This document shows, piece after piece, positions 7,094 to 13,798 of a stretch of 17,901 nt of DNA. The position numbers and the translations under genes were made by a program. The notes under the pieces are model-generated. The model did no database searches. It was not told where the DNA came from and saw only the letters and a program-made list of their open reading frames with translations. How positions within the stretch are numbered: the first letter of the stretch is position 1; each line of letters starts with the position of its first letter. The DNA comes from JBOGIF01 sp050742415 (lineage in GTDB: Bacteria > Actinomycetota > Acidimicrobiia > Acidimicrobiales > AC-14): NCBI GenBank assembly GCA_050742415.1, contig JBOGIF010000032.1:1-17901 (forward strand), written 5' to 3'.

Positions 7094-8571
7094 CCGTCTA
7101 CCTCGTGGGAGCGGGGCCCGGAGACCCGGGGCTGATGACGGTCCGCGGCGCGGAGGTGATGCGGCGCGCCGACGTCGTGGTCCACGACCGCCTCAGCCAG
7201 CCGTCGCTGCTCGACCTGGCACCGGCCGACGCCGAGAGGGTCGACGTGGGCAAGTCGCCCGGGTCGCCGATCGCCCAGGCCGACATCAACGCCCTGCTCG
7301 TCGAGCGGGGGCGGGCCGGCCTGGCGGTCGTACGGCTCAAGGGCGGCGACCCGTTCGTCTTCGGACGCGGCGGCGAGGAGGCGGCCGCTCTCATCGAGGC
7401 TGGTGTCGCCTTCGAGGTGGTTCCTGGCGTCAGCTCGGCGGTCGCTGTTCCCGCCTATGCCGGCATCCCGGTGACCCACCGTGGCCTGTCCACCTCCTTC
7501 ACCGTCGTCACCGGCCACAGCCGCCACGCGGTCGACTCCGATACCGACTGGGCCGCGCTGGCCCGGGCCGGCGACACCATCGTGGTCCTGATGGGCGTGG
7601 CCCACCGGGCCGAGATCGCCGACCGTCTCGTCGCCGGTGGCCTGCCGCCGGCCACGCCCGTTGCTGCAGTGCGATGGGGGACCCACCCCGGCCAGGTCAC
7701 GGTGAGGACCACGCTCGCGGCCCTGGCCTCGGTCGATCTGGAGCCACCGGTCACGATGGTCATCGGCCGGGTCGCCGGCCTCGACCTGTCGTGGTTCGAG
7801 GCCCGACCGCTGTTCGGCCGGCGGGTCGTGGTCACCCGGGCCCGGGATCAGGCCTCGGGATTGGTCGCCCGCCTCCGGGACTTCGGTGCCGAGGTCCTGG
7901 AGCTGCCGACGATCGAGATCGTCGACCCTTCCGACGGTGGGGTGGCGCTGCGGGCGGCCGCCGCCGCGGTGGCGGACCACGCCTGGGCCTGCTTCACGTC
8001 GGCCAACGCCGTCGAGCGCTTCTTCGCCTGCCTCACCGACGCGCGCGCCCTGGGGGGCGTGGGTGTGGCCGCCGTCGGGCCCGCCACCACCGCCGCCCTC
8101 CAGGGCAGGGGCGTGGTGGCCGACCTGGTGCCGGCCCAAGCCGTGGCCGATGCCCTGGTCGAGGTGTTCCCGACCGCGCCGCCCATGAGCGCCGGCGACG
8201 GGCGCAGGGTCCTGCTGCCCCAGGCCGCCGCCGCCCGACCCATCCTGGCGGCGGGGTTGGCGGCCAAGGGCTGGGAGGTGAACGAGGTGGAGGCGTACCG
8301 GACCCGTCCCGTACGGCCCGCCGACGACGCCCTGGCGATGGCCGCCAAGGCCGACGCCATCGCCTTCACGTCGTCGTCGACAGTCACCAACTACCTGGCC
8401 GCCGCCGGACCGTCGTGCGTGCCGCCGCTCGTGGCGAGCATCGGACCGGTCACCGCTGCCACCGCCCACCGTGCCGGGCTCACCGTCTCCCTCGTCGCCG
8501 ACCCCCACACCGTCGACGGCCTGGTGGCCGCCATCGTCGGCGCCCTGGCCGCCGTACGATCGAACGCGTGA
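7090..8571 (+). CDS. Uroporphyrinogen-III methyltransferase / synthase fusion (CobA-HemD)
   Basis: Two-domain enzyme. Residues 1-~240 are the SAM-dependent uroporphyrinogen-III methyltransferase (SUMT): LVGAGPGDPGLMT at the N-terminus, GGDPFVFGRGGEE from G85, and PGVSSAVAVPAYAGIPVTHRG. They make precorrin-2. From about residue 243 (GRRVVVTRARDQASGL) the HemD domain follows, which closes and isomerises hydroxymethylbilane to uroporphyrinogen III; the divergent ACFTSANAVERFF and IAFTSSSTVTNYL stretches are typical. The fusion is common in actinobacteria and places the branch point of heme and siroheme/cobalamin on one chain. ATG overlaps the hemC stop by four bases. Confidence 0.95.
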   Translation: MTVYLVGAGPGDPGLMTVRGAEVMRRADVVVHDRLSQPSLLDLAPADAERVDVGKSPGSPIAQADINALLVERGRAGLAVVRLKGGDPFVFGRGGEEAAALIEAGVAFEVVPGVSSAVAVPAYAGIPVTHRGLSTSFTVVTGHSRHAVDSDTDWAALARAGDTIVVLMGVAHRAEIADRLVAGGLPPATPVAAVRWGTHPGQVTVRTTLAALASVDLEPPVTMVIGRVAGLDLSWFEARPLFGRRVVVTRARDQASGLVARLRDFGAEVLELPTIEIVDPSDGGVALRAAAAAVADHAWACFTSANAVERFFACLTDARALGGVGVAAVGPATTAALQGRGVVADLVPAQAVADALVEVFPTAPPMSAGDGRRVLLPQAAAARPILAAGLAAKGWEVNEVEAYRTRPVRPADDALAMAAKADAIAFTSSSTVTNYLAAAGPSCVPPLVASIGPVTAATAHRAGLTVSLVADPHTVDGLVAAIVGALAAVRSNA

Positions 8572-9551
8572 GCTTCCCCGCTCGCCGCCTGCGGCGGCTC
8601 CGGCGCACGCCAGCCTTGCGGCGGCTGGTGGCCGAGACCCGCCTCGGCGTGGAGGACCTGGTGGCGCCCCTGTTCGTGCGGGAGGGGATCGACGTGCCCG
8701 AGCCCGTCTCCTCGATGCCGGGCATCGTCCAGCACACGCGCGAGTCGCTCCGGAAGGAGGCCCGGGCGCTGGCCGTCGCCGGCGTGCCCGGAGTGATCCT
8801 CTTCGGAGTGCCGAGTCACAAGGACCCCATGGGGTCCGGCGCGTCGGATCCCGACGGGATCGTCCAGCTTGCACTGCGCGACCTGCGTGACGAGGTGGGC
8901 GACGACCTCGTGGTCATGGCCGACCTGTGTCTCGACGAGTACACCGACCACGGCCACTGCGGCGTCCTGTCGGCCGATGGCCGCACGGTCGACAACGACG
9001 CCACGCTGGAGCGCTACGCCGCCGTGGCGCTGGCGCAGGCCGGCGCCGGCGCCGACGTGGTGGCGCCCTCGGGGATGATGGACGGCCAGGTGGCCGCCAT
9101 ACGCGCGGCGCTCGACGGCGCCGGACATGGGGGCACCGCCATCCTCGCCTACGCCGCCAAGTACGCGTCGGCGTCGTACGGTCCCTTCCGGGACGCGGTC
9201 GACGTGCGAATCCAGGCCGGAGGCAACCGCTCCACTTACCAGCAGGACTGGCGCAACCGCCGTGAGGCGCTGGCCGAGGTTGCTCTCGACGTGGCCGAGG
9301 GCGCCGACATGGTGATGGTGAAGCCGGCGATGACCTCGCTCGACATCGTGGCGGCCGTCCGGGCTTCCGTCGACGTGCCAGTAGCGGCGTATCACGTGTC
9401 GGGCGAGTACTCGATGATCAGAGCCGCCGCCGAGCGGCGATGGGTCGACGGCGCGGCGATGGCTCTCGAGCAGCTCAGCGCCATCAAGAGGGCCGGTGCC
9501 GACTTTGTCGTCACCTACCTGGCCAAGGAGATGGCCGAGCAGCTCCGTTGA
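8568..9551 (+). CDS. hemB: Porphobilinogen synthase (ALA dehydratase)
   Basis: Condenses two 5-aminolevulinates into porphobilinogen. The 327-residue length is normal. Active-site lysines are K198 (AAKYASASYGPFR) and K252 (MVKPAMTSLD). The metal loop reads DLCLDEYTDHGHCG, with C121, D123 and C131, intermediate between the three-Cys zinc type and the Ala/Asp/Asp magnesium type. I recall the same pattern in Streptomyces. GTG 8568 overlaps the preceding stop (GTGA); the longer open frame upstream is the shadow of cobA-hemD. The first residues FPARRLRRLRRTPALRRLVAETRL match the usual HemB N-terminus, which fixes the start. Confidence 0.95.
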   Translation: MSFPARRLRRLRRTPALRRLVAETRLGVEDLVAPLFVREGIDVPEPVSSMPGIVQHTRESLRKEARALAVAGVPGVILFGVPSHKDPMGSGASDPDGIVQLALRDLRDEVGDDLVVMADLCLDEYTDHGHCGVLSADGRTVDNDATLERYAAVALAQAGAGADVVAPSGMMDGQVAAIRAALDGAGHGGTAILAYAAKYASASYGPFRDAVDVRIQAGGNRSTYQQDWRNRREALAEVALDVAEGADMVMVKPAMTSLDIVAAVRASVDVPVAAYHVSGEYSMIRAAAERRWVDGAAMALEQLSAIKRAGADFVVTYLAKEMAEQLR

Positions 9552-10804
9552 GCACCAACCAGGAGCTGTTCGACCGGGCGCGCGCGGTCATCCCCGGAGG
9601 TGTCGACTCGCCCGTACGTGCCTTCAAGGCGGTGGGCGGGACCCCCTATTTCGTGGCTCGGGCCGAGGGCGCCTACGTGTGGGACGTAGAAGGCCGCCGC
9701 TACACCGACTACGTGCAGTCGTGGGGCGCGTCGATCCTCGGCCATGCCCATCCCGCGGTGGTGCAAGCCATAGCTGCCGCTGCCAGCAACGGGACGTCGT
9801 TTGGCGCTCCCACCGAGCGCGAGGTGCTGCTGGCCGAGGCCATCGCCGTCCGGGTCCCCTCGTGCCAGCGGGTACGCCTGGTATCCAGCGGCACCGAAGC
9901 AGCCATGTCCGCGGTGCGGGTGGCGCGGGGCTTCACGGGGCGGGACCGGGCGGTGGTGTTCTCGGGCTGCTACCACGGGCACTCCGACACCCTGCTGGCC
10001 GCGGGCGGCAGCGGGATGGCCACGCTCGGCCTACCGGCTTCCGCCGGCGTGCCGCGCTCGGCGGTGGCCGACACCATGGTCGTGCCCTACAACGTGGTCC
10101 CCGCGGTGGGCGATGACGTGGCCTGCGTGGTGGTCGAGCCGGTGGCGGCGAACATGGGACTGGTGCCGCCGGCCCCCGGGTTCCTCGAAAGACTCAGGGG
10201 GGCGTGCGATCAGGCCGGCGCCCTGCTGATCTTCGACGAGGTCATCACCGGCTTCCGGATGGGGCTCGGCGGGGCTCAGGCCCACTACGGCGTGACGCCC
10301 GACTTGTCGTGCTTCGGCAAGGTGATCGGCGGCGGCCTGCCGCTGGCTGCCTTCGGGGGGAGGGCCGACGTCATGGGTGTGCTGGCGCCCGACGGCCCCG
10401 TCTACCAGGCCGGCACCCTGTCCGGGAACCCGCTCGCTACCGCCGCCGGCCTGGCGGTGCTGGAGCTTCTGGACGACGCTGCCTACGTGCGGCTGGCTGG
10501 TCGAGCCGGCGAGCTGGCCGCCCGGCTTGCCCAAGCCATCTCGGGTGCCGGCCTCCCGGTACAGGTGCCGGTGGCCGGGACGTTGCTCGGCCTCTTCTTC
10601 GCCGACAGGGCGGTGACCGACTATGAGGGCGCCAAGGCCGCCGACGGGGTGCTGTACGCCCGCTTCTTCCACGAGATGCTCGACCGTGGCGTCGCCCTGC
10701 CTCCCAGCCCTTTCGAGGCCCTGTTCCCCAGCGTCGCCCACACCCGCGACGACATCGACCGCACCGTCGACGCGGCCGCGGCGGCCGCGGCGGCCATCGC
10801 CTAG
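9548..10804 (+). CDS. hemL: Glutamate-1-semialdehyde 2,1-aminomutase
   Basis: PLP-dependent class III aminotransferase-fold enzyme that converts glutamate-1-semialdehyde to 5-aminolevulinate, the step after HemA. It starts at TTG 9548, overlapping the hemB stop (TTGA), and gives STNQELFDRARAVIPGGVDSPVRAF, the standard N-terminus. Motifs: SSGTEAAMSAVRVARG, CYHGHSD, FDEVITGFRMG, the PLP lysine K258 in CFGKVIGGGLPLAAFGG, and QAGTLSGNPLATAAG. Length is 418 residues. The last codons are a short GCC/GCG alanine run. Its TAG stop is shared on the opposite strand with the convergent flavoprotein gene. Last gene of the heme operon here. Confidence 0.96.
   Translation: MSTNQELFDRARAVIPGGVDSPVRAFKAVGGTPYFVARAEGAYVWDVEGRRYTDYVQSWGASILGHAHPAVVQAIAAAASNGTSFGAPTEREVLLAEAIAVRVPSCQRVRLVSSGTEAAMSAVRVARGFTGRDRAVVFSGCYHGHSDTLLAAGGSGMATLGLPASAGVPRSAVADTMVVPYNVVPAVGDDVACVVVEPVAANMGLVPPAPGFLERLRGACDQAGALLIFDEVITGFRMGLGGAQAHYGVTPDLSCFGKVIGGGLPLAAFGGRADVMGVLAPDGPVYQAGTLSGNPLATAAGLAVLELLDDAAYVRLAGRAGELAARLAQAISGAGLPVQVPVAGTLLGLFFADRAVTDYEGAKAADGVLYARFFHEMLDRGVALPPSPFEALFPSVAHTRDDIDRTVDAAAAAAAAIA
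10801..10804. other. Palindromic CTAG shared by two convergent stop codons
   Basis: TAG at 10802-10804 ends hemL on the plus strand. The complement of 10801-10803 is the TAG ending the flavoprotein gene on the minus strand. No terminator hairpin separates the genes. Confidence 0.95.
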
Positions 10805-12039
10805 CGGCCGGGCGTCACCCGGGCCAGGGCGGCGACGGCGCGATAGGCGGCCTCCGCCGGGCCGAGCTCGTCGGGCCGGAGGAGGTTGGCCATGATGCGC
10901 AGGATCCACTCCATCAGCGTCCGTGAGTGCATCCCGGTGCCCACCAGCGCACGCATGAGCCGGGGGCGGCCGATGATGTGCACGAAGGCCCGGGCCACCT
11001 TGAAGTACAGGGCGTACTCGGCGTCGAGCCTCGTCTCGTAGGTGGCCATGGCGCCCGCTTCCCCGTCCAAGGCCCGGCCCAGGACATCCGCTGCCATTCG
11101 GCCGGTCTCGTAGGCGTAAGCGATGCCCTCGCCGTTGAACGGGTTGATCACCCCGCCGGCGTCCCCGGTGACCAGCCAGGTCGAGCCGGCGCGGGGTCCC
11201 ACCGACAGGCCCATGGGCAGCTTCCCGCCCGTGGGGGGGCCGCACGACGTGGCCGGTGACATGCCCCACGACTCGGGCGCGCCAGCGACGAACGACTCCA
11301 TGAGGTGCGAGGTGTTGACCTCCTTCCATTGCTTGAAGGTCGAAAGGAGCCCCACACCCACGTTGATGCGTCCGTCGCCTACCGGGAAGATCCAGCCGTA
11401 GCCGGGCAGCACGTTGCCGGAGGCGTCACGCACGTCGAGGTGCGACTCGATCCATGGCTCGTCGTGGCGGGGCGAGGTGTAATAGCCGCGGATCGCCATC
11501 CCGAGCGGGTAGGACCGGTCCCGCGTCGTGCCGAGAGCCCGGCCGAACCGGGAGTTGGCACCGTCGGCCACCACCACGTACCTCGCTGCCACCTCGGTGG
11601 TGTCACCGCTGGCCTTGTCCTTGACGATGGCCCCACGCACGACGCCGTCGTCCGCCAGGGGGGCGATGGCCTCGCGGCCCTGCCACACCGAGGCCCCGGC
11701 CTTCTCGGCCCGCTCGGCCACCATCTGGTCGAGGTCGTGGCGGGTCACCACGTAGCCGTACCGCGGGAAGCCGGGCGTCTCGGGCCAGCGCAACTCGATC
11801 GTGCGACCGAAGGCGATGGACCTCAGGCCCTCGAACCGGTGGTGGCGGGCCAGCTGGTCGGCCAGGCCCATGTCGTCGAGCTGGCGGACGGCCCGCGGCG
11901 TCAGCCCGTCGCCACAGGTCTTCTCCCGTGGGTAACGCTTCTTCTCCACCAGGAGCACGTCGTGGCCAGCCTCCGCCAACCAGTAGGCGCACGCTGCTCC
12001 CGAGGGGCCACCGCCGACGACGAGTACGTCGGGCGTCAG
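10801..12039 (-). CDS. Geranylgeranyl-reductase-family FAD oxidoreductase, CTG start
   Basis: Flavoprotein that saturates isoprenoid double bonds in characterised relatives; the mycobacterial member MenJ reduces one isoprene unit of menaquinone. With CTG 12039 as start, the 412-residue product begins MTPDVLVVGGGPSGAA, the expected FAD motif (GGGPSG, residues 9-14). It continues VEKKRYPREKTCGDGL (C42 motif), YGWIFPVGDGRINVG (substrate-site signature) and GDAGGVINPFNGEGI (FAD ribityl motif). No ATG, GTG or TTG lies in frame upstream of the FAD motif; the next start (TTG 11979) would delete it. The CTG overlaps the cytochrome stop (CTGA), implying coupling. Menaquinone side-chain reduction is a contextual guess from the quinol-oxidising complex nearby. 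Confidence 0.85.
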   Translation of the reverse strand: MTPDVLVVGGGPSGAACAYWLAEAGHDVLLVEKKRYPREKTCGDGLTPRAVRQLDDMGLADQLARHHRFEGLRSIAFGRTIELRWPETPGFPRYGYVVTRHDLDQMVAERAEKAGASVWQGREAIAPLADDGVVRGAIVKDKASGDTTEVAARYVVVADGANSRFGRALGTTRDRSYPLGMAIRGYYTSPRHDEPWIESHLDVRDASGNVLPGYGWIFPVGDGRINVGVGLLSTFKQWKEVNTSHLMESFVAGAPESWGMSPATSCGPPTGGKLPMGLSVGPRAGSTWLVTGDAGGVINPFNGEGIAYAYETGRMAADVLGRALDGEAGAMATYETRLDAEYALYFKVARAFVHIIGRPRLMRALVGTGMHSRTLMEWILRIMANLLRPDELGPAEAAYRAVAALARVTPGR

Positions 12040-12701
12040 AGACCTCGCTCGTGGAGGACGACGGCCGCGATCTCTTCGTCGGTCAGCTTGCCCCCGAGCT
12101 CTTTCCCGAAGGTGGGCATGCCGCCCGACTTGGCCACGCGCTGGCCGCCGGGGCGGTTGGGGTCGCCGTAGGGCTGGCCCTTGGTGGGGGCCGAACCGTT
12201 CTTCACGAACTCCTCCTGGGCCAAGGCGTCGGGGAAGGTGAGAGCCGCTTCACCGCCCGAGAGCTTCGGGCCGACGCCGCCCCCGCCCGAGGTGCCGTGG
12301 CAGCTCCCGCAGCCTGCCTTGGTGAAGACCTCGGCCCCGACCTCCTCAGGGGTCTTGGGGCCGCTGGACGCCCTCTCCCCGAACGTGCCCATGTAGACGA
12401 TGGCCCACAGCGGCAGGATGAGCAGGACCGGCATCATCCACGGCGGCACGCCGCTGCGGGGCCCCCGGTCGACGACCGGTACCGGAGCCGGCTCGGTCGC
12501 CAGCGCCGATGCCGGCGGCCCCCCGGCAGCGGCCATGGCGGGCACACTCGCCGGCTCCGGCGCCGCAGACTCCTCGGACGCGGCCGTGGGCGCTGCCGCG
12601 GCAGGCGCCGGCGGCGCCTCGCCGCCACCTGTGGGCGCCAACCCCAGGGCGGCTCGGCGGGCCCGCGATCTCTCCAGGAGGTACTCCGGCACCTCGGTCA
12701 T
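12036..12701 (-). CDS. Membrane-anchored monoheme cytochrome c
   Basis: A 221-residue electron carrier. Residues 1-20 form the tag MTEVPE-x-LL-x-RS, also found on the cytochrome b C-terminal subunit encoded at 14618. Residues ~21-85 are a Pro/Ala/Gly linker, ~88-107 one transmembrane helix, and the rest a periplasm-facing class I cytochrome domain: CGSCH at 131-135 and likely Met ligand M195 in GGMPTFG. ATG 12701 is chosen because of the shared tag and a TAGATT box seven bases upstream; the frame opens further upstream but that part is low-complexity and unlike coding sequence. It is divergent from the bc-type operon and probably works with it as electron acceptor or subunit. Its stop overlaps the flavoprotein start. 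Confidence 0.88.
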   Translation of the reverse strand: MTEVPEYLLERSRARRAALGLAPTGGGEAPPAPAAAAPTAASEESAAPEPASVPAMAAAGGPPASALATEPAPVPVVDRGPRSGVPPWMMPVLLILPLWAIVYMGTFGERASSGPKTPEEVGAEVFTKAGCGSCHGTSGGGGVGPKLSGGEAALTFPDALAQEEFVKNGSAPTKGQPYGDPNRPGGQRVAKSGGMPTFGKELGGKLTDEEIAAVVLHERGL

Positions 12702-12714
12702 CGCAGGGAATCTA
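12702..12714 (-). promoter_or_regulatory. Leaderless-type -10 box of the monoheme cytochrome c gene
   Basis: On the minus strand TAGATT (12714-12709) lies seven bases before ATG 12701, the same geometry as at rex. A weak -35 candidate TTGGCT (12739-12734) is 19 bases further upstream. No Shine-Dalgarno sequence is seen. Confidence 0.5.
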
Positions 12715-12870
12715 GGCCTCCAGCGGAGGGCAGAGCCAAGCGGCCGTGCTGGTCCGTGGCGACCGGCACCAGCTTCGTCGCGTGCCCGGTGACGAATGTG
12801 ACCCCTCCGCGAGGGCCGTGCTAAAACCGGCGCGGGTGGCCTCCGGGCCATGGGCAGTCATAACGCCAAG

Positions 12871-12899
12871 TAGAATGTGATCGCGTTCACGAGGGGAGG
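12871..12899 (+). promoter_or_regulatory. Promoter and ribosome site of the quinol oxidoreductase operon
   Basis: TAGAAT (12871-12876) is a near-consensus -10 box; transcription should start near 12883. GAGGGGAGG (12891-12899) is a strong ribosome site six bases before GTG 12906. No clear -35 hexamer is visible at the right distance. Confidence 0.55.
12875..12892 (+). promoter_or_regulatory. Candidate Rex (or CRP-family) operator
   Basis: ATGTGATCGCGTTCACGA matches 15 of 18 positions of TTGTGAACGCGTTCACAA; the core GTGATCGCGTTCAC is palindromic except one pair. It overlaps the -10 box and the predicted transcription start, a repressing position. Rex and CRP/GlxR sites share the TGTGA-N6-TCACA frame, so the regulator cannot be decided from this site alone. 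A rex gene in the same window favours Rex; GlxR control of the qcr operon in Corynebacterium favours a CRP-type protein. Confidence 0.55.
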
Positions 12900-12905
12900 T
12901 GCCGA

Positions 12906-13385
12906 GTGGTTGCGTTCGTAGTCTCCTTCGGGATACTCGCCGCGGGCGTAGCCATCGTGGCGTTCGTCGGCCGGCGCCGCCCAGTGGGCACCCCGCTCAC
13001 CTGGGGCGAGGCGTACGTGGGCGGCACCTTCGTGTTCGCCCTGATGCTCGTGGCTTACGGGGTGGTGCCGCACCAGTGGCTGACCTTCGCGGACAACGAC
13101 CTGCTCTGGCGGCCGGACCGGATCACCTTGGGGATCTCCTCGGCCGGCGTGGTCATGGGGCAGGAGGCAACCCAGATGGGCGGTGCGGGGCGCATCCTGG
13201 TGAACTACCAGGCACTGCGCGACGTGATCGCCGCCGTCCTCTACATCGTCTTCCTCGGCGGGCAGGTCTGGCTCTGGTCGGTCTGGCAGAAGCGGGGCCG
13301 CAAGAAGCCGGAGGAGCTGGAGCGGGCCTCGGTGTTCGGCCGACCGCTGTCGAAGTTCTCCCGACTCAGGGCAGGAGGAGCCTGA
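12906..13385 (+). CDS. Uncharacterised membrane protein, first gene of the bc-type operon
   Basis: Not recognised. A 159-residue protein with three predicted transmembrane helices: ~3-22, followed by a GRRR cytoplasmic-side signal; ~38-56, ending GVVPHQWL; and ~104-126, followed by the basic tail KRGRKKPEELER. The stretch between helices 2 and 3 (TFADNDLLWRPD... GQEATQMGG) is polar. No Cys pairs, CxxCH or other cofactor motif is present; His in VPHQW is the only obvious candidate ligand. GTG 12906 has a strong ribosome site. Its stop overlaps the ferredoxin ATG by one base, so it is likely a subunit or assembly factor of the complex encoded downstream. Confidence 0.8.
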   Translation: MVAFVVSFGILAAGVAIVAFVGRRRPVGTPLTWGEAYVGGTFVFALMLVAYGVVPHQWLTFADNDLLWRPDRITLGISSAGVVMGQEATQMGGAGRILVNYQALRDVIAAVLYIVFLGGQVWLWSVWQKRGRKKPEELERASVFGRPLSKFSRLRAGGA

Positions 13386-13798
13386 TGGGCAAGAACGACG
13401 CCAACCCCCCCATGCCGACCTTTTCGGGCAACTACGTCCTGCAGGAGGTGGGCACCGACGAGCTCACCAAGGCGGTGAAGCCCAAGCAGTTCCTCCACAT
13501 CGACCAGTCCGAGTGCATCATGTGCGAGGGCTGTGTCGACATCTGTCCCTGGAAGTGCATCCATATGCTGTCGGTGGACACCGTCTCCGAGGCGTTGAAC
13601 ACATCCGAGCCCGGTCTCGACCCCGACGACCATGTCGTGTTCATCGTGGACGAGGACGTGTGCACCCGCTGCGGCCTCTGCGTCGACCGCTGTCCCACCG
13701 GCGTGATCATCATGGGCAAGGCCGGCGTGGCTGCCCGGGAGGGTGACGGGCACCAGCGCGACGACAAGCACGGCTACGGATACGGAATGCGGTTCTAG
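13385..13798 (+). CDS. 2[4Fe-4S] ferredoxin in the bc-type operon
   Basis: A 137-residue iron-sulfur protein with two bacterial ferredoxin motifs: C44-xx-C47-xx-C50-xxx-C54-P and C93-xx-C96-xx-C99-xxx-C103-P. The spacing between motifs is longer (about 39 residues) than in small 8Fe ferredoxins, with an acidic insert (SEALNTSEPGLDPDD). An extra cysteine, C58, lies after the first motif. A 40-residue N-terminal extension and a His/Gly/Tyr-rich tail flank the clusters. There is no transmembrane helix or signal, so it should sit on the cytoplasmic face. ATG 13385 has AGGAGGAG upstream. Placement between membrane subunits suggests it docks on the complex, as electron entry or exit; partner unknown. 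Confidence 0.9.
   Translation: MGKNDANPPMPTFSGNYVLQEVGTDELTKAVKPKQFLHIDQSECIMCEGCVDICPWKCIHMLSVDTVSEALNTSEPGLDPDDHVVFIVDEDVCTRCGLCVDRCPTGVIIMGKAGVAAREGDGHQRDDKHGYGYGMRF

Larger units (their letters stand above)
12702..12905. other. Divergent control region, 204 bp
   Basis: Separates the minus-strand cytochrome c gene from the plus-strand quinol oxidoreductase operon. It holds a promoter at each end and one strong TGTGA-N6-TCAC palindrome near the right end. The middle (about 12740-12860) shows nothing else I can identify. Confidence 0.7.

Noticed and set aside
7674..8567. N-terminal extension of HemB
   Set aside because: It is the off-frame shadow of cobA-hemD; GTG 8568 overlaps the preceding stop and begins at the conserved HemB N-terminus.
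7045..8874. A 609-codon minus-strand frame opposite cobA-hemD
   Set aside because: Same antisense artefact; the plus strand encodes clear SUMT and HemD domains.
10771..10800. GCGGCC repeat at the end of hemL
   Set aside because: Encodes a short alanine run at the C-terminus; ordinary simple sequence in a GC-rich gene.
12702..12851. N-terminal extension of the monoheme cytochrome c to ATG 12851
   Set aside because: The extension is Arg/Pro/His-rich, covers a promoter box, and precedes the tag that starts the sister protein at 14618.
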